The position numbers were made by a program, and so were the translations under genes. From Cellulomonas xiejunii (GTDB taxonomy: Bacteria > Actinomycetota > Actinomycetes > Actinomycetales > Cellulomonadaceae), in NCBI RefSeq assembly GCF_024508315.1, contig NZ_CP101987.1, positions 1,612,001 to 1,676,000 of the forward strand: a stretch of 64,000 bases of DNA, written 5' to 3'. Shown in pieces: positions 8,709-17,751 of the stretch. The notes beneath the pieces were generated by a model that saw only the letters and a program-made list of their open reading frames with translations, was not told the origin of the DNA and searched no databases. How positions within the stretch are numbered: the first letter of the stretch is position 1; every line of letters begins with the position of its first letter.

Positions 8709-8810
8709 CGACGCCCTCAGGCGACGGGTTCCTCGTGGACGTCCCGTGACGGCTCGGTGAGCATGCGATCGGCGGCCGGCCAGCCCGCCGTGGGCACGCC
8801 GCCGGGGTGG

Positions 8811-8816
8811 GATGAT
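8811..8816 (+). promoter_or_regulatory. -10-like hexamer, ispG
   Basis: GATGAT ends six bases before the GTG at 8823 and supports that start over the in-frame GTG at 8757. Confidence 0.35.
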
Positions 8817-8822
8817 GGTCCG

Positions 8823-9983
8823 GTGAGCACCCCGATCAGCCTCGGCATGCCGCAGGCGCCCGCCCCCGTCCTGGCCCCGCGGCGCGCGTCCCGCAAGATC
8901 CGCGTCGGCAAGGTCGAGGTGGGTGGTGACGCCCCCGTGTCGGTCCAGTCGATGACGACGACGCCGACGACGGACATCAACCGGACCCTGCAGCAGATCG
9001 CCGAGCTCACGGCCTCCGGTTGCGACATCGTGCGCGTCGCGGTGCCGAGCCAGGACGACGCCGAGGCGCTGCCCACGATCGCGCGCAAGTCGCAGATCCC
9101 CGTCATCGCCGACATCCACTTCCAGCCGAAGTACGTCTTCGCGGCCATCGACGCCGGGTGCGCGGCGGTCCGGGTGAACCCGGGCAACATCCGCAAGTTC
9201 GACGACCAGGTCAAGGAGATCGCGCAGGCTGCGACCGACGCCGGCGTGTCCATCCGGATCGGTGTGAACGCCGGTTCGCTCGACCCCCGGCTGCTCGCGA
9301 AGTACGGGAAGGCCACGCCCGAGGCGCTCGTCGAGTCGGCCGTGTGGGAGGCGTCGCTGTTCGAGGAGCACGGGTTCCGCGACTTCAAGATCAGCGTCAA
9401 GCACAACGACCCCGTCGTCATGGTGCGCGCCTACGAGATGCTCGCCGAGCGGGGCGACTGGCCCCTGCACCTCGGCGTCACGGAAGCCGGGCCCGCGTTC
9501 CAGGGCACGATCAAGTCCGCGACGGCCTTCGGTGCGCTGCTGAGCAAGGGCATCGGTGACACGATCCGGGTCTCGCTGTCCGCGCCCCCCGTCGAGGAGG
9601 TCAAGGTCGGCATCCAGATCCTGCAGGCGCTCAACCTGCGGCCCCGCAAGCTCGAGATCGTCTCGTGCCCGTCGTGCGGCCGCGCACAGGTCGACGTGTA
9701 CACCTTGGCCGAGAAGGTCACCGCCGGCCTCGAGGGCATGGAGGTGCCGCTGCGCGTCGCCGTGATGGGGTGCGTCGTCAACGGCCCCGGCGAGGCTCGC
9801 GAGGCCGACCTCGGCGTGGCGTCCGGCAACGGCAAGGGGCAGATCTTCGTCAAGGGTCAGGTCATCAAGACTGTGCCCGAGGCGATGATCGTCGAGACGC
9901 TCATCGAGGAGGCCATGCGTCTCGCCGAGACGATGGACCCGGTCGAGTCGGGCGAGGGCAGCCCCGTCGTCAGCGTCGGCTGA
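8823..9983 (+). CDS. ispG: 4-hydroxy-3-methylbut-2-en-1-yl diphosphate synthase
   Basis: The penultimate enzyme of the MEP isoprenoid pathway, a [4Fe-4S] enzyme converting MEcPP to HMBPP. The three cluster cysteines are at 282 and 285 (SCPSCGR) and 317 (GCVVNGPGE); Glu324 completes the conserved set. The N-terminal TIM-barrel part shows [15 protein letters not shown] and VADIHFQP. At 386 residues it has the normal compact bacterial length. The frame opens at 8757, but GTG 8823 gives the usual N-terminus [11 protein letters not shown] hairpin follows the stop. Confidence 0.95.
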   Translation: MSTPISLGMPQAPAPVLAPRRASRKIRVGKVEVGGDAPVSVQSMTTTPTTDINRTLQQIAELTASGCDIVRVAVPSQDDAEALPTIARKSQIPVIADIHFQPKYVFAAIDAGCAAVRVNPGNIRKFDDQVKEIAQAATDAGVSIRIGVNAGSLDPRLLAKYGKATPEALVESAVWEASLFEEHGFRDFKISVKHNDPVVMVRAYEMLAERGDWPLHLGVTEAGPAFQGTIKSATAFGALLSKGIGDTIRVSLSAPPVEEVKVGIQILQALNLRPRKLEIVSCPSCGRAQVDVYTLAEKVTAGLEGMEVPLRVAVMGCVVNGPGEAREADLGVASGNGKGQIFVKGQVIKTVPEAMIVETLIEEAMRLAETMDPVESGEGSPVVSVG

Positions 9984-10001
9984 GCGCCGACGGTGGTGCC
10001 G

Positions 10002-10022
10002 ACGGGCGGGCGTGCCGCCCGT
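10002..10022 (+). terminator. Hairpin after ispG
   Basis: Eight-base perfect arms ACGGGCGG and CCGCCCGT with a five-base loop lie 18 bases after the ispG stop. There is no T-run, as is usual in very GC-rich genomes. Confidence 0.55.
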
Positions 10023-10034
10023 GCGACAGGTGGG

Positions 10035-10050
10035 TGTGACCTAGGGCACA
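10035..10050 (+). promoter_or_regulatory. CRP/GlxR-like site
   Basis: TGTGACCTAGGGCACA matches the CRP-family consensus TGTGA-N6-TCACA at nine of ten defined positions. It overlaps the -10-like hexamer of the downstream GNAT gene, a position that would repress. Confidence 0.45.
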
Positions 10051-10052
10051 AT
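10047..10052 (+). promoter_or_regulatory. -10-like hexamer, GNAT gene
   Basis: CACAAT ends six bases before the ATG at 10059. Confidence 0.35.
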
Positions 10053-10058
10053 CGGCCC

Positions 10059-10961
10059 ATGGTGGTGCCGCCGGCGACGACGCTCTCGGGACGCACCGGC
10101 GGGGTCGTCCTGACCGACGCCGACGTCGGGGCGGCCCTCGCCGTCTGTGCGACCGACCCCGTCGGGTCGGTGCTCGCCGCGAGCCGTCTGGAGCAGGCTG
10201 CCTCCACGGGCCTGCGCCGCGCGGGCGGGGAGCTGTGGGGCTACTCGCAGGACGGTGTCCTGCTGGCGGTGTGCTGGGTGGGAGCGAACCTCGTGCCCGT
10301 CATCGGGACGCTCGACGCCGACGTCGCGGCCCGCGCGCTGGCGGCCTTCGCCGAGCTCGGTGCGGCCCGGGGCCGCCGGTGCTCGTCCATCGTGGGTCCC
10401 GCGGACGCCGTGCTCGGCCTGTGGTCCCGGCTGCGGGGTATCTGGCCCGTCGAGCGCGAGGTGCGTGCGCACCAGCCGTCGATGGTCCTGGACGGCGCGC
10501 CGCTCGTCCTCGCGGACGCCCGCGTGCGCAGGTCGCGCCCGGAGGAGTACGACCTCGTGCTGCCGGCGTGCATCCGGATGTTCACCGAGGAGGTCGGGTA
10601 CTCGCCGGCGAGCGGACCCGGCGGGCCGTACGAGGTGCGGGTGCGTCGCCTCGTCGACGACGGGCGCTCGTTCGTGCTGCTCGACCGCGTCGGAGGCCTG
10701 CGTCGGCCACGCGTGGTGTTCAAGGCCGAGGTGCCTGCCGTCGCGGGTGGCGTGGCACAGGTGCAGGGCGTGTGGGTGGAGCCCGAACGACGCGGTGAGC
10801 GGCTCTCGGAGAGCGGCATGGCGGCGGTGGCGCAGTTCACGCGCGCCGAGATCGCGCCCGTGGTCTCGCTGTACGTCAACGGCTACAACACGCGGGCCGT
10901 GCGCGCGTACGAGGCGGTGGGCTTCCGGGAGGTCGGCGCGTACGCGACGGTCCTGTTCTGA
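10059..10961 (+). CDS. GNAT N-acetyltransferase with DUF4081 N-terminal domain
   Basis: A 300-residue protein. The N-terminal half (about 15-135) resembles the actinobacterial DUF4081 domain. The C-terminal half (about 150-298) is a GNAT fold with the acetyl-CoA segment VWVEPERRGERLSESGMAAV and the closing SLYVNGYNTRAVRAYEAVGF motif. The same gene follows ispG in mycobacteria (the Rv2867c position), so the pairing is conserved, but the substrate is not known to me. The ATG at 10059 follows a CACAAT hexamer embedded in a CRP-like palindrome. Its last codons are part of a 19-base tandem duplication. Confidence 0.85.
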   Translation: MVVPPATTLSGRTGGVVLTDADVGAALAVCATDPVGSVLAASRLEQAASTGLRRAGGELWGYSQDGVLLAVCWVGANLVPVIGTLDADVAARALAAFAELGAARGRRCSSIVGPADAVLGLWSRLRGIWPVEREVRAHQPSMVLDGAPLVLADARVRRSRPEEYDLVLPACIRMFTEEVGYSPASGPGGPYEVRVRRLVDDGRSFVLLDRVGGLRRPRVVFKAEVPAVAGGVAQVQGVWVEPERRGERLSESGMAAVAQFTRAEIAPVVSLYVNGYNTRAVRAYEAVGFREVGAYATVLF

Positions 10962-10989
10962 GACGGGCGGCCTGTCCTGAGACGGGCGG
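10952..10989. repeat. 19-bp tandem duplication over a stop codon
   Basis: Two copies (10952-10970 and 10971-10989) differ at one position of 19 (CCTGTTCTGAGACGGGCGG against CCTGTCCTGAGACGGGCGG). The first copy contains the TGA of the GNAT gene, and the second repeats it in a different reading frame. Confidence 0.85.
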
Positions 10990-11001
10990 CGACGTGGTGC
11001 G

Positions 11002-11400
11002 TCAGAGTCCGTCGGCGCCGGGGCGAACCTGCCACCAGCGCAGCAGGCCGGCGGCCGCCGCGCCCGACGCCAGCGCGATGCTCGCGGCGAGCCACGGGTG
11101 CGCGACCACGGTGGCGCGCGCGCCCAGGGCCGCGACGACCACCAGGACGACCAGGGCGACCACCGTCCCGGCGCGGCCGACGCGGGTGCCTCGTGGACGG
11201 ACGTCGTCCGTCGTGCGCAGGCTCAGCTGCATCCCGACCGTGACGGCGACACCGAGCATGATCAGGGCCCACCCGCCGATGCCCTGCCCCGCGCCCATGA
11301 GGGCCAGGCCACCCACCGAGCAAGCGGTCGTGACGCCGCTGCCCGCCGCGAGGCGGACCGGTGGGTGGTTGGCGCGCGACGGGGGAGCAGTCGTGGTCAT
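11002..11400 (-). CDS. Small membrane protein of unknown function
   Basis: A 132-residue protein with four hydrophobic segments, at about residues 18-38, 41-60, 76-96 and 103-120. The second and third are joined by a basic stretch (RPRGTRVGR). I recognise no family. The ATG at 11400 is preceded by TAGCGT at six bases, a leaderless-type start. It lies between the convergent GNAT gene and the leftward glycosylase gene, whose 3' end is near its promoter. Confidence 0.65.
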   Translation of the reverse strand: MTTTAPPSRANHPPVRLAAGSGVTTACSVGGLALMGAGQGIGGWALIMLGVAVTVGMQLSLRTTDDVRPRGTRVGRAGTVVALVVLVVVAALGARATVVAHPWLAASIALASGAAAAGLLRWWQVRPGADGL

Positions 11401-11406
11401 GGACGC

Positions 11407-11412
11407 ACGCTA
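11407..11412 (-). promoter_or_regulatory. -10-like hexamer, small membrane protein
   Basis: TAGCGT (minus strand) ends six bases before the ATG at 11400. Confidence 0.45.
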
Positions 11413-11443
11413 GCGAGCGCGCGCCGGCGGGTGGGGCGTTTCC

Positions 11444-12334
11444 TCAGCGCAGGAGCCGGGACATCCGCCGGTCGGCCAACGGCTTGCCACCCGTCTGGCA
11501 CGTCGGGCAGTACTGCAGCGAGGAGTCCGCGAAGGAGACCTCGCGCACGGTGTCGCCGCACGGCGTGCCGTCCCACCCCGGGCACGCCTGCCCGGTGCGG
11601 CCGTGGACGCGCATCCCACGGCGCTTGGCGTCCTTGAGCTCGGCGGCGGGTCGTCCGGTCGCGGTGGTGACCGCCTCGGTCAGCACCGACCGGATCGCGC
11701 CGTGCAGCGTGCGGGTGCGGGCCTCGTCGTAGGAGCGGGTGGGGGCGAACGGGCTGGTACGGGTGACCAGCAGGATCTCGTCGGAGTACGCGTTGCCGAT
11801 CCCCGCGATCGTGCCCTGGTCGCGCAGCAGCCCCTTGACCTGCTGGTTGCGTGCCGCGAGCAGCTCGCCGAGCCGTTCCGGGGTGAAGGCGTCGGACAAC
11901 GGCTCGATGCCCAGCGTGGCGATCTGGGGCACGTCGGACGGGTCCGCCACGACGTGGACGGCCAGGCGCTTGCGGGTACCGGCCTCCGTGAGGTCGAACC
12001 CGGACCCGTCGTCGAAACCGACCCGGAGCGCGATCGGCGACTTTCCCGGACGCGCCGGACGCTCCGGGAGAGCGTCGTACCAGCGCACCCACCCGGCGCG
12101 GGACAGGTGCCACACGAGGTGCAGCTGCCCGTCGGCGGGCGAGTCGACCACGGTGTCGAGCCACTTGCCGTGCCGTGTCACGTCGACCACAGTCCCGTCC
12201 CGCAGCGCCGTCGGCGGCGGCCGGAACGTCTTCAGCGCGCTGATCGCGGCCACCTCGACGCGGGTCACCGTACGACCGACGGTCCGCTCGCGCAGGTACT
12301 GCGCGAGCGCCTCCACCTCGGGCAGCTCCGGCAC
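11444..12334 (-). CDS. Fpg/Nei family DNA glycosylase
   Basis: A 296-residue base-excision-repair glycosylase/AP lyase. The N-terminus [17 protein letters not shown] carries the catalytic Pro2 and Glu3. Because Pro2 must follow the removed Met, I place the start at the second of two adjacent GTG codons (12334), not further upstream where the frame stays open. The helix-two-turn-helix ([16 protein letters not shown]) and a C-terminal zinc finger follow; the finger has unusual first spacing (CPGWDGTPC, then CPTC). It likely removes oxidised pyrimidines or purines. It diverges from proS across 124 bases. A second Nei-type enzyme lies at 55023-55844. Confidence 0.9.
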   Translation of the reverse strand: MPELPEVEALAQYLRERTVGRTVTRVEVAAISALKTFRPPPTALRDGTVVDVTRHGKWLDTVVDSPADGQLHLVWHLSRAGWVRWYDALPERPARPGKSPIALRVGFDDGSGFDLTEAGTRKRLAVHVVADPSDVPQIATLGIEPLSDAFTPERLGELLAARNQQVKGLLRDQGTIAGIGNAYSDEILLVTRTSPFAPTRSYDEARTRTLHGAIRSVLTEAVTTATGRPAAELKDAKRRGMRVHGRTGQACPGWDGTPCGDTVREVSFADSSLQYCPTCQTGGKPLADRRMSRLLR

Positions 12335-12340
12335 CACCGC

Positions 12341-12346
12341 ATCCTC
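12341..12346 (-). promoter_or_regulatory. -10-like hexamer, Fpg/Nei gene
   Basis: GAGGAT (minus strand) ends six bases before the GTG at 12334, agreeing with the start required by catalytic Pro2. Confidence 0.3.
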
Positions 12347-12445
12347 GCACCCGGCGCGCGTGGCGGACAGGGGAACGCAGGGACGCGACGTGGCTCGGCC
12401 CGCCCGCCCGGCGCACCGGGTGTCGGGGCGGGCCGTCCGGCGGAC

Positions 12446-12451
12446 TAGGCT
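12446..12451 (+). promoter_or_regulatory. -10 hexamer, proS
   Basis: TAGGCT ends seven bases before ATG 12459 and favours that start over the in-frame ATG at 12471. Confidence 0.5.
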
Positions 12452-12458
12452 CGTCCGC

Positions 12459-14252
12459 ATGCTGCTGCGCATGTCCACGCTGTTCGTCCGCACCCTGCGC
12501 GAGGACCCGGCCGACGCCGAGGTCGCCAGCCACCGGCTCCTCGTGCGGGCCGGGTACATCCGTCGCGCCGCGCCCGGGATCTACACCTGGCTGCCGCTGG
12601 GCCTGCGGGTGCTGGGCAAGGTCGAGGGCGTCGTCCGCGAGGAGATGGCACGGGCCGGCGCGCAGGAGGTGCACTTCCCGGCGCTGCTGCCCAAGGAGCC
12701 GTACGAGGCGACGGGGCGGTGGGCGGAGTACGGGCCCAACATCTTCCGGCTGAAGGACCGCAAGGGCGGTGACTACCTCCTGGCTCCCACGCACGAGGAG
12801 ATGTTCACGCTCCTGGTGAAGGACCTGTACTCGTCGTACAAGGACCTCCCGCTGACCCTCTTCCAGATCCAGACCAAGTACCGCGACGAGGCCCGACCCC
12901 GTGCGGGCCTCATCCGGGGCCGCGAGTTCGTCATGAAGGACGCCTACTCGTTCGACGTCGACGACGAGGGCCTCGCGGCGTCGTACGAGGCGCAGCGCGC
13001 CGCGTACGAGCGGATCTTCCGACGCCTCGGCCTGGAGTACGTCATCGTCGCGGCGACGTCCGGCGCCATGGGCGGCTCGCGGTCCGAGGAGTTCCTCACC
13101 CCGACGCCGATCGGTGAGGACACGTTCGTGCGCTCGCCCGGCGGGTACGCGGCCAACGTCGAGGCCGTCACGACGGTCGTCCCCGAGGCGCTCGACTGGT
13201 CCGACGCGCCCGCCGCCCATGTCGAGGACACGCCCGACACGCCCACGATCGACTCGCTCGTGGCGCTGGCCAACGAGCGGTTGCCGCGTGCGGACCGGCC
13301 GTGGACGGCCGCCGACACGCTCAAGAACGTGGTGCTCGCGCTCGTGCAGCCGACCGGCGAGCGTGAGCTCGTCGTGATCGGGCTGCCCGGCGACCGCGAC
13401 GTCGACCTCAAGCGGCTCGAGGCGGCCGTCGCGCCCGCCGAGGTGGAGCCCGCCGGCGACGCCGACTTCGCGGCGCACCCCGAGCTGGTGCGCGGCTACA
13501 TCGGCCCCTCGGTCCTCGGCCCGAACGTGCCGGTCGCCGAGGGTGCCGAGCGCACGGCGGTGCGGTACCTGCTCGACCCGCGCGTCGTGCCGGGCACCCG
13601 GTGGATCACGGGCGCGAACGAGTCCGGGCGTCACGTGTTCGACCTCGTCGCCGGACGGGACTTCACCGCGGACGGCACGGTCGAGGCCGCCGAGGTGCGC
13701 GCGGGCGACCCTGCGCCCGACGGCACGGGCCCGCTGGAGCTCGCCCGGGGCATCGAGATCGGGCACATCTTCCAGCTCGGCCGCAAGTACGCCCAGGCGC
13801 TGGGTCTGACGGTCCTGGACCGCAACGGCAAGGCGCAGGTCGTCACGATGGGTTCCTACGGCATCGGCGTCACGCGCGTGCTCGCGGCCCTCGCCGAGGC
13901 CAACCACGACGAGCGCGGGCTGGCGTGGCCGGCGGACGTCGCGCCCGCGCACGTGCACGTCGTCGCGACGGGCAAGGACGCCGCCGTGTTCGAGGCGGCG
14001 GACGCGCTCGCGGCGACCCTCTCGGCACGCGGCGTCGAGGTCCTGTACGACGACCGCCCCAAGGTCTCGCCCGGCGTCAAGTTCGCCGACGCGGAGCTGC
14101 TGGGCGTGCCGCTCGTCGTCGTGGTCGGACGCGGGCTGGCCGATGGCGTCGTGGAGGTGCGTCCGCGTGTAGGTGGCACGTCGGAGCAGGTGCCCGTGGC
14201 GACGGCAGCGGACCGCGTGGCCGAGCTCGTCGACGAGCTGGTCGCGGGCTGA
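12459..14252 (+). CDS. proS: Prolyl-tRNA synthetase (bacterial type)
   Basis: A 597-residue class II aminoacyl-tRNA synthetase that charges tRNA-Pro. Motif 2 is in [20 protein letters not shown], motif 3 in [14 protein letters not shown], and an editing insertion domain lies between (about 240-400), as in bacterial-type ProRS. The C-terminal anticodon-binding domain (about 490-595) shows [12 protein letters not shown] and [15 protein letters not shown]. It precedes the DUF4439 and rimP-nusA genes as in mycobacteria. The convergent DUF4439 gene ends 28 bases away. Confidence 0.96.
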   Translation: MLLRMSTLFVRTLREDPADAEVASHRLLVRAGYIRRAAPGIYTWLPLGLRVLGKVEGVVREEMARAGAQEVHFPALLPKEPYEATGRWAEYGPNIFRLKDRKGGDYLLAPTHEEMFTLLVKDLYSSYKDLPLTLFQIQTKYRDEARPRAGLIRGREFVMKDAYSFDVDDEGLAASYEAQRAAYERIFRRLGLEYVIVAATSGAMGGSRSEEFLTPTPIGEDTFVRSPGGYAANVEAVTTVVPEALDWSDAPAAHVEDTPDTPTIDSLVALANERLPRADRPWTAADTLKNVVLALVQPTGERELVVIGLPGDRDVDLKRLEAAVAPAEVEPAGDADFAAHPELVRGYIGPSVLGPNVPVAEGAERTAVRYLLDPRVVPGTRWITGANESGRHVFDLVAGRDFTADGTVEAAEVRAGDPAPDGTGPLELARGIEIGHIFQLGRKYAQALGLTVLDRNGKAQVVTMGSYGIGVTRVLAALAEANHDERGLAWPADVAPAHVHVVATGKDAAVFEAADALAATLSARGVEVLYDDRPKVSPGVKFADAELLGVPLVVVVGRGLADGVVEVRPRVGGTSEQVPVATAADRVAELVDELVAG

Positions 14253-14283
14253 CCGCCCGGGCCGGGTAGCCCCGGCCGGGTCA
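14250..14283. terminator. Bidirectional hairpin between proS and the DUF4439 gene
   Basis: The arms CCGG-G-CCGGG and CCCGG-CCGG, extended by GAC/GTC with short bulges, fold across the 28-base gap and could end both convergent genes. The pairing is imperfect. Confidence 0.4.
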
Positions 14284-15369
14284 GGGGACGAGGGCTGTCG
14301 CGAGCTCCGGCATGCCGGGGAACGGGACAGGTGCCGCGCCCCACGCGACGGCCGCCGCGGTGGCCGTGCGCAGCGAGGCGATCGCGTCGAGACGGGCGCC
14401 CGCCGGGGCGGACGCCACTGCGCCGGCGCTCGCGTCCGCCACGGCCTGCTCGAGGCTGCGGGGCAGGGCCTGAGCGGTCGCGGGGTCGTCGAGTCCCGCG
14501 GGCAGGGCGTACGCGGCACGGCGCGGGTCCGCCGGTCGGCCGGTGACCCCGGCTGTGCGCGCCCAGGCGTCGGACGCCGCCCGGTGGCGGGCCGCTTCCT
14601 CCAGCATCGAGGTGCGCGTCGTGTCGCTGCTGCGGGCCGCGAGGACGGTGAACGCCCAGGCGGCCTCGTCGTGCGCGAGCGCGAGCGCCGCCGCGCCCTG
14701 CGTGGCGGGCGCCGGCTCACCGGCGTCCGGCGAGGTGCCGCCGTCCTGCGTCGCGGTGACGGACGGTGCGACCGGCTCGCTCGTCGCGGTGGCGTCGTCC
14801 GGTGCGTCGTCGCCGTCGACCCCCGCCGCCGGGGCGGGCCGGGGGAGTCCCGTGACGGCCGCGAGGCGCTCGGCGAGCGCGTCACGGGCGACCGCGACCG
14901 ACGCGACGAGCCGCGCGAGCTCCGGGTCCGGCACGTCGTCCGCGTCGGTCGTGGCCCGGGCGGCGTCGTCGACGAGCGCTGCGAGCAGCGCGGTGACGTC
15001 CGTCACCACCGACGCCGTCGGCGAGGGTGACGCCGACGGCGACGGGTCGGGCAGCCCGGAGTCGTAGACCCCGCCCAGCTCCTCCGCGTGGCGTGCCGAG
15101 AACGCCGCGACGTCGTCGAGCACAGCGCGGACCGGGTCGTCGACGGCACCCGAGGCCACAGCGGTCGCACCGCCCGCCAGGGCGAGCGCATCGGCCACCG
15201 TCCGGCCCCGGACCTGCTCGATCGCGTCCGGCGACGGCTCCGCGGGCGGCGGCGTCTCGAGCCGCACGCCGCATCCAGCCAGCGCGAGCACGCACGCGAC
15301 GACCGTGGTGAGGACGCGCGCGCGCCGTGCGGGACGGGGACGGGACGGCGAGGTGAGGTGACTGGGCAT
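14281..15369 (-). CDS. DUF4439-containing lipoprotein
   Basis: A 362-residue predicted lipoprotein. A basic N-terminus, a hydrophobic stretch (18-31) and a lipobox ending in Cys33 (LALAGC) are visible. An Ala/Pro/Thr-rich linker follows (about 200-235). The C-terminal helical domain (about 236-360; AALALAHDEAAWAFTVLAAR) matches the ferritin-like DUF4439 type. The frame is open upstream, but the ATG at 15369 puts the signal peptide at the N-terminus. A DUF4439 gene sits between proS and rimP in mycobacteria too (the Rv2844 position). Function unknown; a cell-surface role is inferred. Confidence 0.75.
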   Translation of the reverse strand: MPSHLTSPSRPRPARRARVLTTVVACVLALAGCGVRLETPPPAEPSPDAIEQVRGRTVADALALAGGATAVASGAVDDPVRAVLDDVAAFSARHAEELGGVYDSGLPDPSPSASPSPTASVVTDVTALLAALVDDAARATTDADDVPDPELARLVASVAVARDALAERLAAVTGLPRPAPAAGVDGDDAPDDATATSEPVAPSVTATQDGGTSPDAGEPAPATQGAAALALAHDEAAWAFTVLAARSSDTTRTSMLEEAARHRAASDAWARTAGVTGRPADPRRAAYALPAGLDDPATAQALPRSLEQAVADASAGAVASAPAGARLDAIASLRTATAAAVAWGAAPVPFPGMPELATALVP

Positions 15370-15376
15370 CGGCGCG

Positions 15377-15382
15377 ATCCTG
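15377..15382 (-). promoter_or_regulatory. -10-like hexamer, DUF4439 gene
   Basis: CAGGAT (minus strand) ends seven bases before the ATG at 15369. Confidence 0.35.
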
Positions 15383-15431
15383 CCACGTCGCTCGCTGCCG
15401 CTGCTGGGTCGGACCGGCCGTCGGGAGTCGT

Positions 15432-15437
15432 TACGCT
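15432..15437 (+). promoter_or_regulatory. Candidate -10 of the rimP-nusA-infB operon
   Basis: TACGCT about 68 bases before the rimP ATG; the leader then carries CAGGAGG as ribosome site. Confidence 0.4.
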
Positions 15438-15505
15438 GGTGGGACAACGTCACAGGGTCGCCGCCTGCGCCCCATCGTGCAGGAGAGTCGACAGGAGGCC
15501 AGGTC

Positions 15506-16072
15506 ATGGGCGCGCCATCCACCGCACCGCGGGTGCGGGAGATCGTCGAGGCGGCCGTGACGGGTGCGGGCCTGCTGCTCGACGATCTCGAGATCGCCGG
15601 GAGCGGGCGCAGCACCGTCGTGCGCGTCACCGTCGACCTCGCGGAGGACGACGACGGGACGCTCGACCTGGACCGTGTCGGTGACGTCACGCGCGTGGTG
15701 TCGGATGCGCTCGACGCGACCGACGCACTGCCCGGCGCCTACACGCTGGAGGTGGGCAGCCCGGGGGCGGAGCGGTCCTTGACGCTGGCACGCCACTGGC
15801 GGCGGGCGCGCGGCCGCACGGTCGCGGTGCGCCGCACGGACGGGGGCGCACTGACCGGCAGGCTGGTGCAGGTGGCGGACGGGGACGCGCCGGATCTCGT
15901 CGTGGTGCCCGTCACGGCGCCCGGCAAGGGCCGTCGCCCCGTCGAGGGCGCGCCGGTGACGTTGGCGTGGGACGACGTGCGAGAGGCACGTGTGCAGGTG
16001 GACCTCGCCGCGGTACGCGACGACGAGGCCGACGACGACGCCGGCCTCCGGGACGGCGCAGGGAGGGGCTGA
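15506..16072 (+). CDS. rimP: Ribosome maturation factor RimP
   Basis: A 188-residue 30S-subunit assembly factor. The N-terminal alpha/beta domain contains the conserved [12 protein letters not shown] segment (about 80-92), and the C-terminal SH3-like domain ends in an acidic tail ([10 protein letters not shown]). The ATG at 15506 follows a CAGGAGG site. It opens the rimP-nusA-ylxR-infB operon; nusA starts two bases after its stop. Confidence 0.93.
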   Translation: MGAPSTAPRVREIVEAAVTGAGLLLDDLEIAGSGRSTVVRVTVDLAEDDDGTLDLDRVGDVTRVVSDALDATDALPGAYTLEVGSPGAERSLTLARHWRRARGRTVAVRRTDGGALTGRLVQVADGDAPDLVVVPVTAPGKGRRPVEGAPVTLAWDDVREARVQVDLAAVRDDEADDDAGLRDGAGRG

Positions 16073-16073
16073 C

Positions 16074-17210
16074 GTGGACATCGACATGCAAGCGCTGCGA
16101 CTCATCGAGCGCGAGCGGGAGATCAGCCTCGACGTACTCGTCGAGGCGATCGAGCAGGCACTGCTCTCGGCCTACCACCGGACGCCGGGCGCGCAGGCGC
16201 GTGCCCGGGTCGAGCTCGACCGTCGCACCGGGCACGTGACGGTGTGGGCGCGTGACCCGGCGCCGGAGCAGCCCGTCCCGGGCGACGGGTCGAACGACGG
16301 TGCCGCGGTGGACGGCGACGGTGCCGACGGCGTCGTCGTCGACGGTGCCCCTGCGGCAGCCGCCGCGCCGCCCGCACCCGAGATGCCGGAGTACGACGAC
16401 ACCCCGGCCGGGTTCGGCCGCATCGCCACCGCGACGGCGCGGCAGGTCATCGTCCAGCGCCTGCGCGACGCCGAGGACGACCAGGTGCTCGGTGCGTTCC
16501 GCAGCAAGGCCGGCGAGGTCCTCGGTGGTGTCATCCAGCAGGGTCGCGACCCGCGGACGGTGCTGGTCGACGTCGGGGGCACCGAGGCGGTCCTGCCCGC
16601 GCACGAGCAGGTCCCGGGCGAGCGGTACGTGCACGGCGAGCGGCTGCGCGCGCTCGTGCTCGACGTCGCACGCGGGCAGCGGGGTCCGCAGATCACGCTG
16701 TCGCGCACGCACCCGAACCTCGTGCGCAAGCTGTTCGCGCTCGAGGTGCCGGAGATCGCCGACGGGACGGTCGACATCACCGCGATGGCCCGCGAGGCAG
16801 GGCACCGCACGAAGATGGCGGTGCGTGCCAACGTCGCCGGGGTCAACGCCAAGGGCTCGTGCATCGGACCGATGGGCGGCCGGGTACGTGCCGTCATGGC
16901 CGAGCTGCACGGGGAGAAGATCGACATCGTCGACCACTCCGACGACCCGGCCGAGATGATCGCCCACGCCCTGTCGCCCGCCCGCGTGCTGAGCGTGACC
17001 ATCGTCGACCCGGTCGCCCGGGCTGCTCGGGTCGTCGTGCCGGACTACCAGCTGTCGCTCGCCATCGGCAAGGAGGGGCAGAACGCCCGCCTGGCCGCCA
17101 AGCTCACGGGCTGGCGCATCGACATCCGGTCGGACGTCGAGACCGCGCCCACCACGCCCGCGCAGGGCGGCGATGACGCGGGGCCGGGGGCGTCCGGTCA
17201 CGTCCGGTGA
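16074..17210 (+). CDS. nusA: Transcription termination/antitermination factor NusA
   Basis: A 378-residue RNA polymerase-associated factor. The order is an N-terminal domain beginning [17 protein letters not shown], an S1 domain (about 120-215), and two KH domains with [15 protein letters not shown] and [19 protein letters not shown]. The N-terminal domain is interrupted by a low-complexity insert of about 45 residues rich in Asp, Gly, Ala and Pro (about 60-104), absent from compact NusA proteins. GTG 16074 follows GGGAGGGG. Its TGA overlaps the ylxR GTG. Confidence 0.95.
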   Translation: MDIDMQALRLIEREREISLDVLVEAIEQALLSAYHRTPGAQARARVELDRRTGHVTVWARDPAPEQPVPGDGSNDGAAVDGDGADGVVVDGAPAAAAAPPAPEMPEYDDTPAGFGRIATATARQVIVQRLRDAEDDQVLGAFRSKAGEVLGGVIQQGRDPRTVLVDVGGTEAVLPAHEQVPGERYVHGERLRALVLDVARGQRGPQITLSRTHPNLVRKLFALEVPEIADGTVDITAMAREAGHRTKMAVRANVAGVNAKGSCIGPMGGRVRAVMAELHGEKIDIVDHSDDPAEMIAHALSPARVLSVTIVDPVARAARVVVPDYQLSLAIGKEGQNARLAAKLTGWRIDIRSDVETAPTTPAQGGDDAGPGASGHVR

Positions 17211-17680
17211 GCAGGCACGCTAGACTCAACGAGGCTGGGCCGGGTGCCCGGCGCTCCTCGCCCATCAGGCGGACCCCCGATCTCGCGCCTCCGGTGCTCG
17301 AACCGGGTCCCGTCCGCACGTGCGTGGGGTGCCGAGCGACCGGCCACAGGTCGGCTCTGCTGAGGGTGGTGCTGTCCGACGTCGGAGCGGGTGATCCCGC
17401 ACCGGTCGTGGACGAGCGCCGCCGGATGCCGGGCCGGGGTGCGTGGCTGCACCCCGACCAGCGTTGCCTCGAGCTCGCCGTACGACGGCGGGCGTTCGGA
17501 CGGGCGCTGCGGTACACGGGCCCCCTGGGGACCGAGGCCGTGGAGCGCGCCGTGTCGCGGCTCGCCGCGCAGGTCCAGCCACAGCACAGCACCACGGTGC
17601 CGGAGTCGACTCCGGTGCCGACCGTCGATGAGGGAAGCGGGTTGGAAGCCGATGGCGACCCGATGAGCACGCACCGATGA
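17207..17680 (+). CDS. ylxR: YlxR family nucleic acid-binding protein
   Basis: A 157-residue DUF448 protein with the core [10 protein letters not shown] (about residues 37-46) and [27 protein letters not shown]. It always lies between nusA and infB in this operon type and is thought to bind RNA or DNA. GTG 17207 overlaps the nusA stop (GTGA). The N-terminal 35 residues and the C-terminal tail ([16 protein letters not shown]) lie outside the conserved core. The last codons lie in a 14-base tandem repeat that runs over the stop. Confidence 0.88.
   Translation: MSRHARLNEAGPGARRSSPIRRTPDLAPPVLEPGPVRTCVGCRATGHRSALLRVVLSDVGAGDPAPVVDERRRMPGRGAWLHPDQRCLELAVRRRAFGRALRYTGPLGTEAVERAVSRLAAQVQPQHSTTVPESTPVPTVDEGSGLEADGDPMSTHR
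17221..17226 (+). promoter_or_regulatory. Candidate internal promoter ahead of infB
   Basis: The extended element GCTAGACT near the 5' end of ylxR is one of the best -10 matches in the window. It could give infB transcription independent of rimP-nusA. Confidence 0.3.
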
Positions 17681-17703
17681 GTACCCAGCGATGAGTACCC
17701 AGC
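17662..17703. repeat. Three tandem 14-bp units at the ylxR/infB junction
   Basis: GATGAGTACCCAGC occurs twice without a gap (17676-17689 and 17690-17703), preceded by the diverged copy GATGAGCACGCACC (17662-17675). The ylxR stop is inside the second unit. Each unit contains ATGAGT or ATGAGC, which mimics a start codon. Confidence 0.85.
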
Positions 17704-17751
17704 ACTAACGACGGTCCGACCCTGTCCAGGGCGGGCCAGGACAGGAGAGAT

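Noticed and set aside
8757..8822. Longer ispG with start at 8757
   Set aside because: The extra residues do not resemble IspG N-termini, and a GATGAT hexamer lies six bases before GTG 8823.
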